Shown: positions 1-5,901 of the stretch, one piece after another | How the letters are laid out: each line of letters begins with the position of its first letter | Numbering within the stretch: position 1 is the first letter of the stretch | Translations under genes and position numbers: made by a program | Source of the DNA: Desulfobacteraceae bacterium | GTDB taxonomy: Bacteria > Desulfobacterota > Syntrophobacteria > BM002 | Direction of reading: 5' to 3' | Assembly: GCA_002899795.1 (NCBI GenBank) | Contig: PPDG01000607.1 | Location: 1-7,626, forward strand | Length of the DNA stretch: 7,626 nucleotides | Notes under the pieces: generated by a model | Told to the model about the DNA's origin: nothing | What the model saw: only the letters and a program-made list of their open reading frames with translations | Databases searched by the model: none

Positions 1-1722
1 CAGACGACCCTTGCTTTCCTCTATGGCCAGACGTAATTGATTCTCGATCATACCAAAATAGATGTTGTCATCGTCTCGCAGCCTGTAGCTGGCGCGGCCC
101 AGATCCAAAAGCTCTTCCATCTTTTCCCTTTTCTCACCTTCGAAGCGGGATAGAAAGCTTTCAACTAAGGCTTCAACATCTCCGGCACGGAACCGTTCTT
201 TTGCTGCAGGACGGGAGGCCATTTCCAGCAACAACCTGACAATGGCATCGCCCCCCTGGGTGCAGAGCTCTTCAGAGCAGGAGAGGTCGCCAAACTTGTC
301 AGTGAAATCCTCTAATGCCAATGAGAACGGATGATCAGGTTGAGGGTAACTTAGATTACTCAAACTATCAGAAAGATTTGAATCCCCTCGGATCATGGCG
401 GCCATATTCTCGAGCCGCCGATTCCTCTCCAGGCTCATCATCTCAGTTGCCCCCAAAAGATCCATAAACTCGTAAGGATCGGAGGGTCTCACAGCATCGT
501 TATACACCTGCCCGAACAACCTGATTCCGTGCGCCAGAGGGATAAACTCACTCCAGTAGATGTCCTTCCATCTGTCATGCGCCTGTTGTCTGCTGGCTAG
601 CTCTTGGGCCAGTTCATTATCGGCCAGATTGGAAAGGTCCCGCTGGGCAAAAAATCTGGCTTCCCGTTCCATTTCGGGGATGAGCTCGCTCTCGACCCTG
701 GTGCGCAGGCTGCGTAAATTCTCAAAACTCCTCCTGAGGGTGAAGTACCAGGCCCGACTGTCTTGTTCCTGCTCGGCTCCAATAGAGGTGATGGGTCTGG
801 ACTGTAAAACGTAGAGCTCACCCCCGACAAAAGTCCATTCCACATCCTGGGGAGAGCCGAACAACTCTTCCGCCTGGAGAGCGAGCCGAAACACTCTGGC
901 CACCTCATCCTCACTCAGTGGGGGATTTGCCTGTTGTTCAGCTGAAAGTGTCTGTAAACGAGTGGAGTCAGGCCCGGCAACCATCTCTTTTTCTCGGTTT
1001 GCTGGGAAATGACTGACGATCGTCCCGTTTTTGCGATCCAAAAGCCATCGATCAGGTTCGATGCTGCCGTCGACCAGTCCCTGGTTCAGACCGTAGACAC
1101 TTTCGATCACAGCTTGGTGTGGGGCATTGGGATTCTTGCCGAAAGCGACCCCGGAGCGATCCCCTGAGACTAGTTTCTGAACCACCACAGCCATGGAACT
1201 TTTTTCCACATCCAAGCCCAGTTCTTGCCGGTAAAGCAGGGCCCGATCCGACCAGAGTGAAGCCCAAACCAGCCGAATGTGTTCGAGGATGGAGTCTACA
1301 CCTTGTACATTTACGTAAGACTCATGCAGACCAGCGAAAGAGGCGTGCAAAGAATCTTCGCCGGGGGCGGAGGAACGCACCACCACCGACTCTCCTGGAA
1401 GTCTGGATGCAAAGACACTCTGAAGAGAGGTGCGGAGATCGCTTGGCATGGGGGTGTGAATGAACAAGTTGCGAATTCTGAGCGCCGCATCCCACATCTC
1501 TTCCCATCGTACTTCAGCAAAGTCCTTGCGGTTGAACTCCATTAAGATGCGTGCGCCCAAACCTGTTGTTTCCAGGTAACGATGATAAGCATCCGCTTTG
1601 AGACACAAGGCCTCGGGCACCTTCATGCCGTTTTTGACCATGGTCGCCAGCGCCAAGCTCTTGCCGCCGACACTTTCGCGGTCATCACTACCGATCTGAT
1701 CAAGGCTAAGGACCAGTTCCAT
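1..1722 (-). CDS. Phosphoenolpyruvate synthase / pyruvate phosphate dikinase-like protein, N-terminal 574 residues (C-terminus outside window)
   Basis: An uninterrupted frame of 574 codons runs from the ATG at 1722 to the window edge. Members of this family use ATP to phosphorylate pyruvate to PEP through a phosphohistidine carried by a swivelling middle domain. Residues 1-315 are the PEP/pyruvate-binding (ATP-grasp-like) domain. Visible motifs are VGGKSLALATM (18-28), VVVRSSAPGEDSLHASFAGLHESY (about 113-136), SGVAFGKNP (190-198) and the domain-closing QDVEWTFVGGELYVLQSRPIT (about 292-312). A charged helical linker follows, then RLRDDDNIYFGMIE close to the edge. The catalytic-His domain and any pyruvate-binding barrel would lie further left, so activity cannot be judged here. 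The start ATG shares its A with the TGA of the preceding gene (TGATG) and has only a weak distant GGAG, which suggests translation by re-initiation. It is the last visible gene of the uvsE operon. Family assignment is firm; calling it a true PpsA is not. Confidence 0.88.
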   Translation of the reverse strand, partial: MELVLSLDQIGSDDRESVGGKSLALATMVKNGMKVPEALCLKADAYHRYLETTGLGARILMEFNRKDFAEVRWEEMWDAALRIRNLFIHTPMPSDLRTSLQSVFASRLPGESVVVRSSAPGEDSLHASFAGLHESYVNVQGVDSILEHIRLVWASLWSDRALLYRQELGLDVEKSSMAVVVQKLVSGDRSGVAFGKNPNAPHQAVIESVYGLNQGLVDGSIEPDRWLLDRKNGTIVSHFPANREKEMVAGPDSTRLQTLSAEQQANPPLSEDEVARVFRLALQAEELFGSPQDVEWTFVGGELYVLQSRPITSIGAEQEQDSRAWYFTLRRSFENLRSLRTRVESELIPEMEREARFFAQRDLSNLADNELAQELASRQQAHDRWKDIYWSEFIPLAHGIRLFGQVYNDAVRPSDPYEFMDLLGATEMMSLERNRRLENMAAMIRGDSNLSDSLSNLSYPQPDHPFSLALEDFTDKFGDLSCSEELCTQGGDAIVRLLLEMASRPAAKERFRAGDVEALVESFLSRFEGEKREKMEELLDLGRASYRLRDDDNIYFGMIENQLRLAIEESKGRL

Positions 1723-2213
1723 CACTTTACATGAAGCTCCATGACATTTTGAAATCTTCTCACCAGATAATATGTTTCAACTCTTATTTGCAGGAGGGCG
1801 CAACTCGGAGATCGAACAAAGTCTTCCAGCATCGGATGTTTGGCCAGATAGATGGCGAGGACTTCATCTCGCTTTGCATCCACCACCTCTTGAGCGGTGC
1901 CGGTTGCGGTGACAGCCGCAGCTTGAGAAAAATCAGAGTCCTGATTCGAACGATTGTCAATCAACACTGTTACTCTGGCATCAGCCTCGATGTTGGCGTA
2001 CTTCCTGGTGGCGCGAGCTGTGACAAAGTACAAGCACTTCAGGTCGTGGCTCGGGGCAAAAGCTACGAGGTTGGCATAGGGCTGGCCCTCGTTTTGGGTG
2101 CCCAAGACTGCGAGTTTTTGCGACTCAAACAATTCTCTTATGAGGTGTTCAAGCTCCGATTCCTCGCTCAAAAGGGTCTCCCTCCTAGAACCAGAACCAG
2201 TAATTTGTTCCAC
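1722..2213 (-). CDS. Pyridoxamine 5'-phosphate oxidase-like FMN-binding split-barrel protein
   Basis: A 163-residue protein. Residues about 22-115 fit the PNPOx-like split barrel: the helix LEHLIRELFESQKLAVLGT, then GQPYANLVAFAP (43-54), LYFVTARATRKYANIEADARVTVLIDNR (about 61-88) and AAAVTATGTAQEV (98-110). The segment where small molecules flow from 'what the user sees' to 'T..T.K..N...' is the typical flavin phosphate-binding side of the fold. Proteins of this family bind FMN, F420 or haem and usually act as small oxidoreductases; the substrate cannot be read from sequence. It starts with GTG at 2213, chosen because a strong GGAGGTGA (2217-2224) sits 5 bases upstream and no equally good ATG exists. 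The stop overlaps the start of the PEP-synthase-like gene by one base, and 12 bases separate it from the gene before. It is not the biosynthetic PdxH, which is longer, so no symbol is given. Confidence 0.85.
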   Translation of the reverse strand: MEQITGSGSRRETLLSEESELEHLIRELFESQKLAVLGTQNEGQPYANLVAFAPSHDLKCLYFVTARATRKYANIEADARVTVLIDNRSNQDSDFSQAAAVTATGTAQEVVDAKRDEVLAIYLAKHPMLEDFVRSPSCALLQIRVETYYLVRRFQNVMELHVK

Positions 2214-2216
2214 TGC

Positions 2217-2224
2217 TCACCTCC
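2217..2224 (-). promoter_or_regulatory. Strong Shine-Dalgarno that fixes a GTG start
   Basis: On the minus strand GGAGGTGA lies 3-5 bases before the GTG at 2213-2211. It sits immediately after the TAG stop (2226-2228) of the upstream gene. It is the strongest ribosome binding site in the minus-strand operon and is why GTG rather than a later start was chosen for the split-barrel protein. Confidence 0.75.
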
Positions 2225-2225
2225 A

Positions 2226-2645
2226 CTATAGATTTTTACTTACCTCTAGTCTGCTAAGAATCATTTTGTAGAGAACCAGGAGCTCATTCCCGGTGCGGAT
2301 ATTATCTGCCGAAGCCAATACCGCTAAAACTTCCTCTTGGTCCACGCCAACCTGGTCACAGAGCAAACGGGTCTGATGGTAAGTCGGCAGCCAGACCAAC
2401 TTTCTGGAGATTTCCTCCAGAGAGCCAAAGATCCTAAGAAAATGGCCTAGGTTTAAAATGAAATATATGCGACCTGGGAAAGGAGAGGTCACCTCCATAA
2501 TTTCATCAGGGTCCCAGACAAAGCAGCCCACGTGCGGGGTCCAGGGCAGGCCCCTTTCTTTGAGTTGGGCAGCAGCCTGGCAGTGTCGCAGGTCAAAAGG
2601 AATGGGAGGTAGGTCGGTCTCAGAATTAAATGGAGTGGGTTTCAT
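2226..2645 (-). CDS. Uncharacterised 139-residue protein in the uvsE operon
   Basis: I do not recognise this family. The 139-residue protein has no signal peptide and no clear membrane segment. The most hydrophobic stretch is GRIYFILNLGHFLRIFG (58-74), which is too mixed with charged and polar residues to call a helix in the membrane. It begins with a Pro-rich segment (MKPTPFNSETDLPPIPFD), has a WTPHVGCFVWDPDEIM block (35-50) and ends in two likely amphipathic helices (102-134). There are three cysteines (22, 41, 95) in no metal-site spacing. It is probably a soluble cytoplasmic protein. The ATG lies 4 bases after the uvsE stop, and an AAGGA about 15 bases upstream lies inside the end of uvsE, so translation is probably coupled. 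Its location between a UV endonuclease and a flavin-type protein is the only hint of role. It is real by operon packing and lack of a competing frame. Confidence 0.75.
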   Translation of the reverse strand: MKPTPFNSETDLPPIPFDLRHCQAAAQLKERGLPWTPHVGCFVWDPDEIMEVTSPFPGRIYFILNLGHFLRIFGSLEEISRKLVWLPTYHQTRLLCDQVGVDQEEVLAVLASADNIRTGNELLVLYKMILSRLEVSKNL

Positions 2646-2649
2646 GAAA

Positions 2650-3549
2650 CTACGGTAATTCCTTTCCGTTCTGATGTTCTTTCAAAATCTTGAGGGCCTT
2701 AAAAGCGCTGGTTTCCTTGTCCTTTATCTCCAGCATTAAATCAAAGTCCAACCCTTTGGTCTCATGGAGAAACTTTATGAAGATTGCTATGTTCAGCGTT
2801 TTTGCGTGGGATCCAGGCCGCTGACCTCTCTGCTGACTACTGTAGTCTACCATGGGAATGCCATCTGTTTCTTTCCAGGTACTCGCGGAAAGTTGCAAAC
2901 CTTGTCGCAGTGTTTCACCGTTGTTGAGGCATTGGTGGTGAAAGGTGTCGAATAGTATTGGGATTCCAATTTTTTCGTGTACCGACAAACAATCTTCCAG
3001 GCTATACGACCTGTCGTCGTTCTCGATGACCAGCCTGCTTCTCAGGGACTTGCTCAAAGAGCTGTATCTCTCAATAAACCTATTGGTGGCGGAGCGCTTG
3101 TCGCCGTACACCCCACCTACATGAATCTGAATCTTGGCGGTGCTGTCCAAGGCCATTTCGTCGAGGACGGCACAATGATATTCTAGTTCCCATACACTTC
3201 GCTCCACAACATCGTCTTTGAGCGAATTGATGACTACAAACTGATCAGGATGCATGGAAATTCTTATGTCATGCTTTCTTATGAACTCGCCGACTTTTCT
3301 GAACTGCCCCCTAAAATGGCTGGCCCAGTCGAAGGTGCAAACGGGGTGTGAGGCAAAAGGGACCAGGTCCGAGCTGATTCTAAAAAAGTAGAAACCATTC
3401 TGAACATTGTACTGCAAAATCTGAAAGAGGCAGTCTAAATTGTTTTCCACTTTCTGAATCAGCCGCTCCTCAGAATAGGAGGCAAGCCTGAAGGTGGAAT
3501 TGGCTGTGCAACCGATTCCACGATTTATGCACGGGTATCCAATTTTCAT
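2650..3549 (-). CDS. uvsE: UV damage endonuclease UvsE/UvdE
   Basis: A 299-residue protein of the UvdE family, a TIM-barrel metalloenzyme that nicks DNA 5' of UV photoproducts and some other lesions and starts an excision pathway independent of UvrABC. In the 299-residue form the family blocks occur in order: MKIGYPCINRG (1-11), FRISSDLVPFASH (56-68), ISMHPDQFVVINS (97-109), IHVGGVYGDK (142-151), ENDD (176-179), FDTFHH (200-205), VDYSSQ (234-239), SHAK (247-250) and LMLEIKDKE (271-279). Probable metal ligands are H68, H100, H143, E176, D201, H204, H248 and E274. The ATG at 3549 is preferred: GGGGA sits 5 bases upstream and MKIGYPCIN is the usual N-terminus. A GTG at 3570 would add seven residues but has no ribosome binding site. 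Length is normal. It is the first gene of a four-gene operon with its own promoter. The position that is usually KxH in characterised enzymes appears as MxD here (see findings). Confidence 0.93.
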   Translation of the reverse strand: MKIGYPCINRGIGCTANSTFRLASYSEERLIQKVENNLDCLFQILQYNVQNGFYFFRISSDLVPFASHPVCTFDWASHFRGQFRKVGEFIRKHDIRISMHPDQFVVINSLKDDVVERSVWELEYHCAVLDEMALDSTAKIQIHVGGVYGDKRSATNRFIERYSSLSKSLRSRLVIENDDRSYSLEDCLSVHEKIGIPILFDTFHHQCLNNGETLRQGLQLSASTWKETDGIPMVDYSSQQRGQRPGSHAKTLNIAIFIKFLHETKGLDFDLMLEIKDKETSAFKALKILKEHQNGKELP

Positions 3550-3590
3550 AGCAGTCCCCAGCTGTTTCACTTTTTAAAACAAGCCTTAAA

Positions 3591-3619
3591 AATATAGTGC
3601 TAATCTTCTTAACTTACAA
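3591..3619 (-). promoter_or_regulatory. Probable sigma70-type promoter of the uvsE operon
   Basis: On the minus strand TTGTAA (3619-3614, 4/6 match to the -35 consensus) and TATATT (3596-3591, 5/6 to the -10) are separated by exactly 17 bases. Transcription would start near 3584, giving a leader of about 35 bases before the uvsE ATG. No operator-like palindrome (for example a LexA-type box) is evident over it. Confidence 0.55.
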
Positions 3620-3659
3620 TGGCCCCCTTATAGTTAGTTGGCAGAATAAAAAATTATGG

Positions 3660-3689
3660 TTGACGCGGGAGGGGAGGTGGTGTGATAAT
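3660..3689 (+). promoter_or_regulatory. Probable promoter of the small-protein gene, with G-rich spacer
   Basis: TTGACG (3660-3665, 5/6) and GATAAT (3684-3689, 5/6) are 18 bases apart, and TG at 3681-3682 makes an extended -10 (TGTGATAAT). The spacer is unusually G-rich: GGGAGGGGAGGTGG at 3667-3680. The predicted start is near 3696, so the transcript would carry a leader of about 135 bases. Two further TTGAC copies follow at 3692 and 3717, but neither has a convincing -10 at the right distance. Confidence 0.5.
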
Positions 3690-3719
3690 TCTTGACAGTA
3701 AAAAAAACCCCCACCCTTG

Positions 3720-3755
3720 ACTGGCCTAAGCCGAGTACTTAGTTTAATGGCCAGT
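3720..3755 (+). other. Possible leader-RNA hairpin upstream of the small-protein gene
   Basis: ACTGGCC (3720-3726) and GGCCAGT (3749-3755) are exact reverse complements enclosing 22 bases. Inside, TAAG (3727-3730) can pair with CTTA (3738-3741), extending the stem with a bulge. The element lies within the predicted untranslated leader. I recognise no riboswitch class. It could be a stability or control element, or chance. Confidence 0.35.
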
Positions 3756-3816
3756 GAGCGGTATGGAACACTCGCAATCCTAAACTTAAAGTCAATTAAA
3801 GAAAACCAAAATGGAA

Positions 3817-3825
3817 GGAGGGGAG
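3817..3825 (+). promoter_or_regulatory. Ribosome binding site fixing the small-protein start
   Basis: AAGGAGGGGAG ends 5 bases before the ATG at 3831. It is the only strong Shine-Dalgarno in the region and argues for the 53-codon form over a longer in-frame reading from 3717, which has no ribosome binding site and would read through the leader hairpin. Confidence 0.7.
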
Positions 3826-3830
3826 TAGAA

Positions 3831-3992
3831 ATGGCTGAGGCGACGAAAACTTCAATGGTGTATGTGTACGACAAAGAGGGCAATGCTTACATCTGTGACA
3901 TCGACGATCTAAGAGATGCTAAAGCTGTAAGCGATGATGAGAAAGCTAGTTGTACTGATCTGGATGGGATGGCGTTTACCAGAAACGAATAA
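3831..3992 (+). CDS. Uncharacterised 53-residue acidic small protein
   Basis: I do not recognise this protein. It has 53 residues and is rich in Asp and Glu. The N-terminal half, MVYVYDKEGNAYICDIDDLRD (9-29), alternates hydrophobic and polar residues like a beta hairpin turning at DKEGN. The C-terminal half is polar and acidic (SDDEKASCTDLDGMAF). Two cysteines (22, 41) are 19 residues apart. There is no signal peptide or membrane helix, so it is probably cytoplasmic. Evidence that it is a real gene is the full expression cassette: an upstream promoter, a strong ribosome binding site, the ORF, then a palindrome and a rho-independent terminator starting 25 bases after the stop. It stands alone and diverges from uvsE. 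The cassette suggests a well-expressed monocistronic message. Antitoxin, regulator or accessory peptide are all possible; nothing selects among them. Confidence 0.72.
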   Translation: MAEATKTSMVYVYDKEGNAYICDIDDLRDAKAVSDDEKASCTDLDGMAFTRNE

Positions 3993-3995
3993 TTT

Positions 3996-4013
3996 GGATA
4001 AAAGCTTTTATCC
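3996..4013. repeat. 18-bp perfect palindrome between the small gene and its terminator
   Basis: GGATAAAAGCTTTTATCC is a perfect 9+9 palindrome starting 3 bases after the stop codon. As RNA it could form a short hairpin in tandem with the terminator; as DNA it has the symmetry of a dimeric protein-binding site. Confidence 0.6.
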
Positions 4014-4017
4014 CAAA

Positions 4018-4056
4018 AAAGGTGAGTGAATTGCCACTCACCTTTCTTTTTTCTTT
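4018..4056 (+). terminator. Rho-independent terminator of the small-protein gene
   Basis: AAAGGTGAGTG (4018-4028) and CACTCACCTTT (4035-4045) form a perfect 11-bp stem with a 6-base loop, followed by CTTTTTTCTTT. This is a strong intrinsic terminator for plus-strand transcription ending the small-protein message. The A-run on its left side would make it only weakly active in the other direction. Confidence 0.9.
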
Positions 4057-4194
4057 ACCTAAATCTTTCCTCCAACCTCTAGTAATCCCATGCCTTAGTA
4101 CTTTCAAAACACACCTGTTCTGCTGGTGGTATAGTTAAGCTTTGCTCGTAGAGTCAATATGCTGTGATGATCTTCAGGAAGACGAACGCTCAGC

Positions 4195-4233
4195 AAAATC
4201 CCCCTCGGTCCCCCTTTGGCAAAGGGGGAAGAT
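4195..4233. repeat. Dispersed CCCCCTTTG/CAAAGGGGG hairpin repeat
   Basis: AAAATCCCCCTCGGTC is followed by a near-perfect hairpin, CCCCCTTTG (4210-4218), one G, and CAAAGGGGG (4220-4228), then GAAG. From memory, elements of the form AATCCCCCT-n-CCCCCTTTnnnAAAGGGGG occur in many intergenic copies in deltaproteobacterial and related genomes. Only one copy is in this window. Confidence 0.65.
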
Positions 4234-4385
4234 GGATTGTTTACATGTGAAATGGTCCCCTTGATGCCCCTCCCTTCGGGTTGGTTCATGGACCAAAGCC
4301 ACCGGCCAAGCCGGGGGGATGCTGTACTTGCTCTGCCAAATCTTGCGAAGAGAAGATCCCGCATGTCTTTAAATCTCCGATTTTG

Positions 4386-4414
4386 TTGACATGAACGGTG
4401 CAGTGATTATTTTG
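4386..4414 (+). promoter_or_regulatory. Probable promoter of the transporter gene
   Basis: A perfect TTGACA (4386-4391) is followed, 17 bases on, by TATTTT (4409-4414, 4/6). Transcription would start near 4421, about 75 bases before the transporter ATG. The -10 is poor, so this is only a reasonable candidate. Confidence 0.42.
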
Positions 4415-4497
4415 GCCCAAGCCAGGAAGTCAATTGGAAATAATGCTTTCCAACTCATCCGAATACTGTAAATCGGCGGAAGGACTTGCGGGAAAGA

Positions 4498-5901
4498 ATG
4501 AAGAATCGCAATGCAGAGAAAGTGCCAACAGGCAAAAAAATCGCCTATGCTGCTCCGGCTTTTGCCCTTGCTATTGTGGGCATTCCAGTATACGTCTATA
4601 TCCCCAAATTCTACACAGACGTGGTGGGCGTCAACATTGCCATGCTGGGTTACTTGTTATTGGCAGTAAGGCTCTTTGACGCCGTAACCGATCCAGCAAT
4701 CGGCTATCTATCCGACCGCACACGAACGCGGTTCGGTAGACGTAGACCTTACATTGCCGGAGGGGCAATTCTTCTCTCCCTGTCCATGTATTTTCTCTTT
4801 CATCCACCCCAAGGTTCTCCGTTCTTCGAGACTGTCTGGTTCGGCATAACGGTTTTTTGTTTGTTTTTTTTCTGGACAGTAGTGGTAGTGCCCTACGAGT
4901 CCCTGGGGCCTGAGATCACTTTTGATTATGACGAACGAACTACCTTACTGGGCATGAGAGATGGAGCCCTGATCGCCGGCACTCTGGCGGCAGCAAGCTC
5001 CCCGGCGGCTGTGGCCTGGGCCTTTGGTCTGTCGCCAACTGCGGCAGGGGAGCGGGCCAAATTCTTCTGGATCGCTGTGCTCTATGCGCCTCTCCTCATT
5101 GCTTTCTGTTGGTGGTGCGTCCTCTCCATTCGTGAAAGGCCACAAAATATTTACGGGGACAAACAGAGCCTGATGCAGGGTCTCAGGCATGTGTCACAAA
5201 ACCGGCCATTTATCATATTGGTGATCTCGTATATTGTCGCTGCCTTTGGCAGCAATCTCCCGGCCACTTTAATTCTCTATTATGTGGAATACGTGCTCCA
5301 GTCGAAGCTGGCAGATCTTTTCCTTCTCATTTACTTCGCCACCGCGGTCCTTTTTCTGCCTGCCTGGATCTACATGGCACGGAGGCTGGAGAAAAAGGTT
5401 GCCTGGCTCGCAGCCATGGTAATAAACACCGGAGCCTTTACCGGTGTTTATTTTCTGGGGCCGGGGGATGCAACCATCTACGGGGTCTTGGTGTTTCTCT
5501 CTGGTATTGGGCTCGGTGCAACCCTTGCCATACCCTCTGCCATGCAGGCTGATGTTATTGATTACGATGAGCTTCTCTCAGGCCAAAGACGAGAGGGTGA
5601 ATACATTGGCATATGGTCTATTACCAAGAAGCTTGCCGCGGCTCTAGGGGTTGGCTTGGCACTATCGATTTTGGGAGCTGTTGGCTACACGCCCAATGTC
5701 GAGCAATCAGAACAGGTGCAGTTCACTCTCAGGGTTCTCTACGCCCTGGTGCCTTCTCTTTGTAATATTGCAGCTTTCGTCATAGCACTGGCTTATCCAA
5801 TCAGTCGCAGAGTCCACAAAGATATTTTGAAGGCCATTGTTGAGAGGCGAGCGGGACAGTCTGTTCAAGACCCTCTCCGTCCAGGCCGAATACTCACATA
5901 A
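4498..5901 (+). CDS. GPH/MFS_2-family cation-coupled membrane transporter
   Basis: A 467-residue protein with about 12 hydrophobic segments, the usual size for the glycoside-pentoside-hexuronide:cation symporter branch of the MFS (inner membrane, MelB-like). The family signature RLFDAVTDPAIGYLSDRTRTRFGRRRPYI spans residues 58-86. It holds an Asp pair, D61 and D65, at the place where MelB binds its coupling cation. VPYESLGPEITFDYDERTTLL (about 131-151) is the conserved loop after helix 4, and DVIDYDELLSGQRREGEYIGIWSITKK (about 352-378) the matching loop in the second half. The ATG at 4498 is preferred; a TTG at 4486 would add four residues, but its GGAAGGA is only one base away. The substrate is unknown. 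The neighbours are lipid-modifying enzymes, so a sugar substrate should not be assumed. No clear terminator follows the stop, although a 120-bp repeat lies between it and the next gene. Confidence 0.9.
   Translation: MKNRNAEKVPTGKKIAYAAPAFALAIVGIPVYVYIPKFYTDVVGVNIAMLGYLLLAVRLFDAVTDPAIGYLSDRTRTRFGRRRPYIAGGAILLSLSMYFLFHPPQGSPFFETVWFGITVFCLFFFWTVVVVPYESLGPEITFDYDERTTLLGMRDGALIAGTLAAASSPAAVAWAFGLSPTAAGERAKFFWIAVLYAPLLIAFCWWCVLSIRERPQNIYGDKQSLMQGLRHVSQNRPFIILVISYIVAAFGSNLPATLILYYVEYVLQSKLADLFLLIYFATAVLFLPAWIYMARRLEKKVAWLAAMVINTGAFTGVYFLGPGDATIYGVLVFLSGIGLGATLAIPSAMQADVIDYDELLSGQRREGEYIGIWSITKKLAAALGVGLALSILGAVGYTPNVEQSEQVQFTLRVLYALVPSLCNIAAFVIALAYPISRRVHKDILKAIVERRAGQSVQDPLRPGRILT

Larger units (their letters stand above)
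4057..4497. other. Non-coding stretch before the transporter gene
   Basis: About 440 bases with no credible gene. It holds a dispersed hairpin repeat (4195-4233), a short CCGGC/GCCGG hairpin (4302-4314) and a likely promoter (4386-4414). An 86-codon minus-strand frame (4104-4364) reads through the repeat and gives the Pro/Gly/Lys-rich translation (SSPFAKGGPRGI) typical of such repeats, so it is not called. Confidence 0.6.

Noticed and set aside
1052..1545. Several plus- and minus-strand frames of 60-115 codons under the PEP-synthase-like gene
   Set aside because: All are shadows of the 574-codon frame. They overlap one another and show no motifs or ribosome binding sites.
1731..2231. A 166-codon plus-strand open frame
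   Set aside because: It lies entirely opposite the split-barrel gene, which has family motifs, a strong ribosome binding site and operon packing. The plus-strand translation shows no family.
3550..3570. A GTG start for uvsE at 3570
   Set aside because: No Shine-Dalgarno precedes it, while the ATG at 3549 has GGGGA at 5 bases and gives the usual MKIGYPCIN N-terminus.
3763..3828. Tiny upstream frames: MEHSQS (3763-3783) and MEGGE (3811-3828)
   Set aside because: Both could act as leader peptides, but they have weak or no ribosome binding sites and the second simply overlaps the Shine-Dalgarno. Chance is the simpler explanation.
3717..3830. A 38-codon N-terminal extension of the small protein
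   Set aside because: The extension has no ribosome binding site and covers the leader hairpin, whereas the ATG at 3831 has an excellent one.
4104..4364. An 86-codon minus-strand open frame
   Set aside because: It reads through the CCCCCTTT repeat and the CCGGC hairpin and yields the low-information SSPFAKGGPRGI type of translation. It has no ribosome binding site and no family resemblance.
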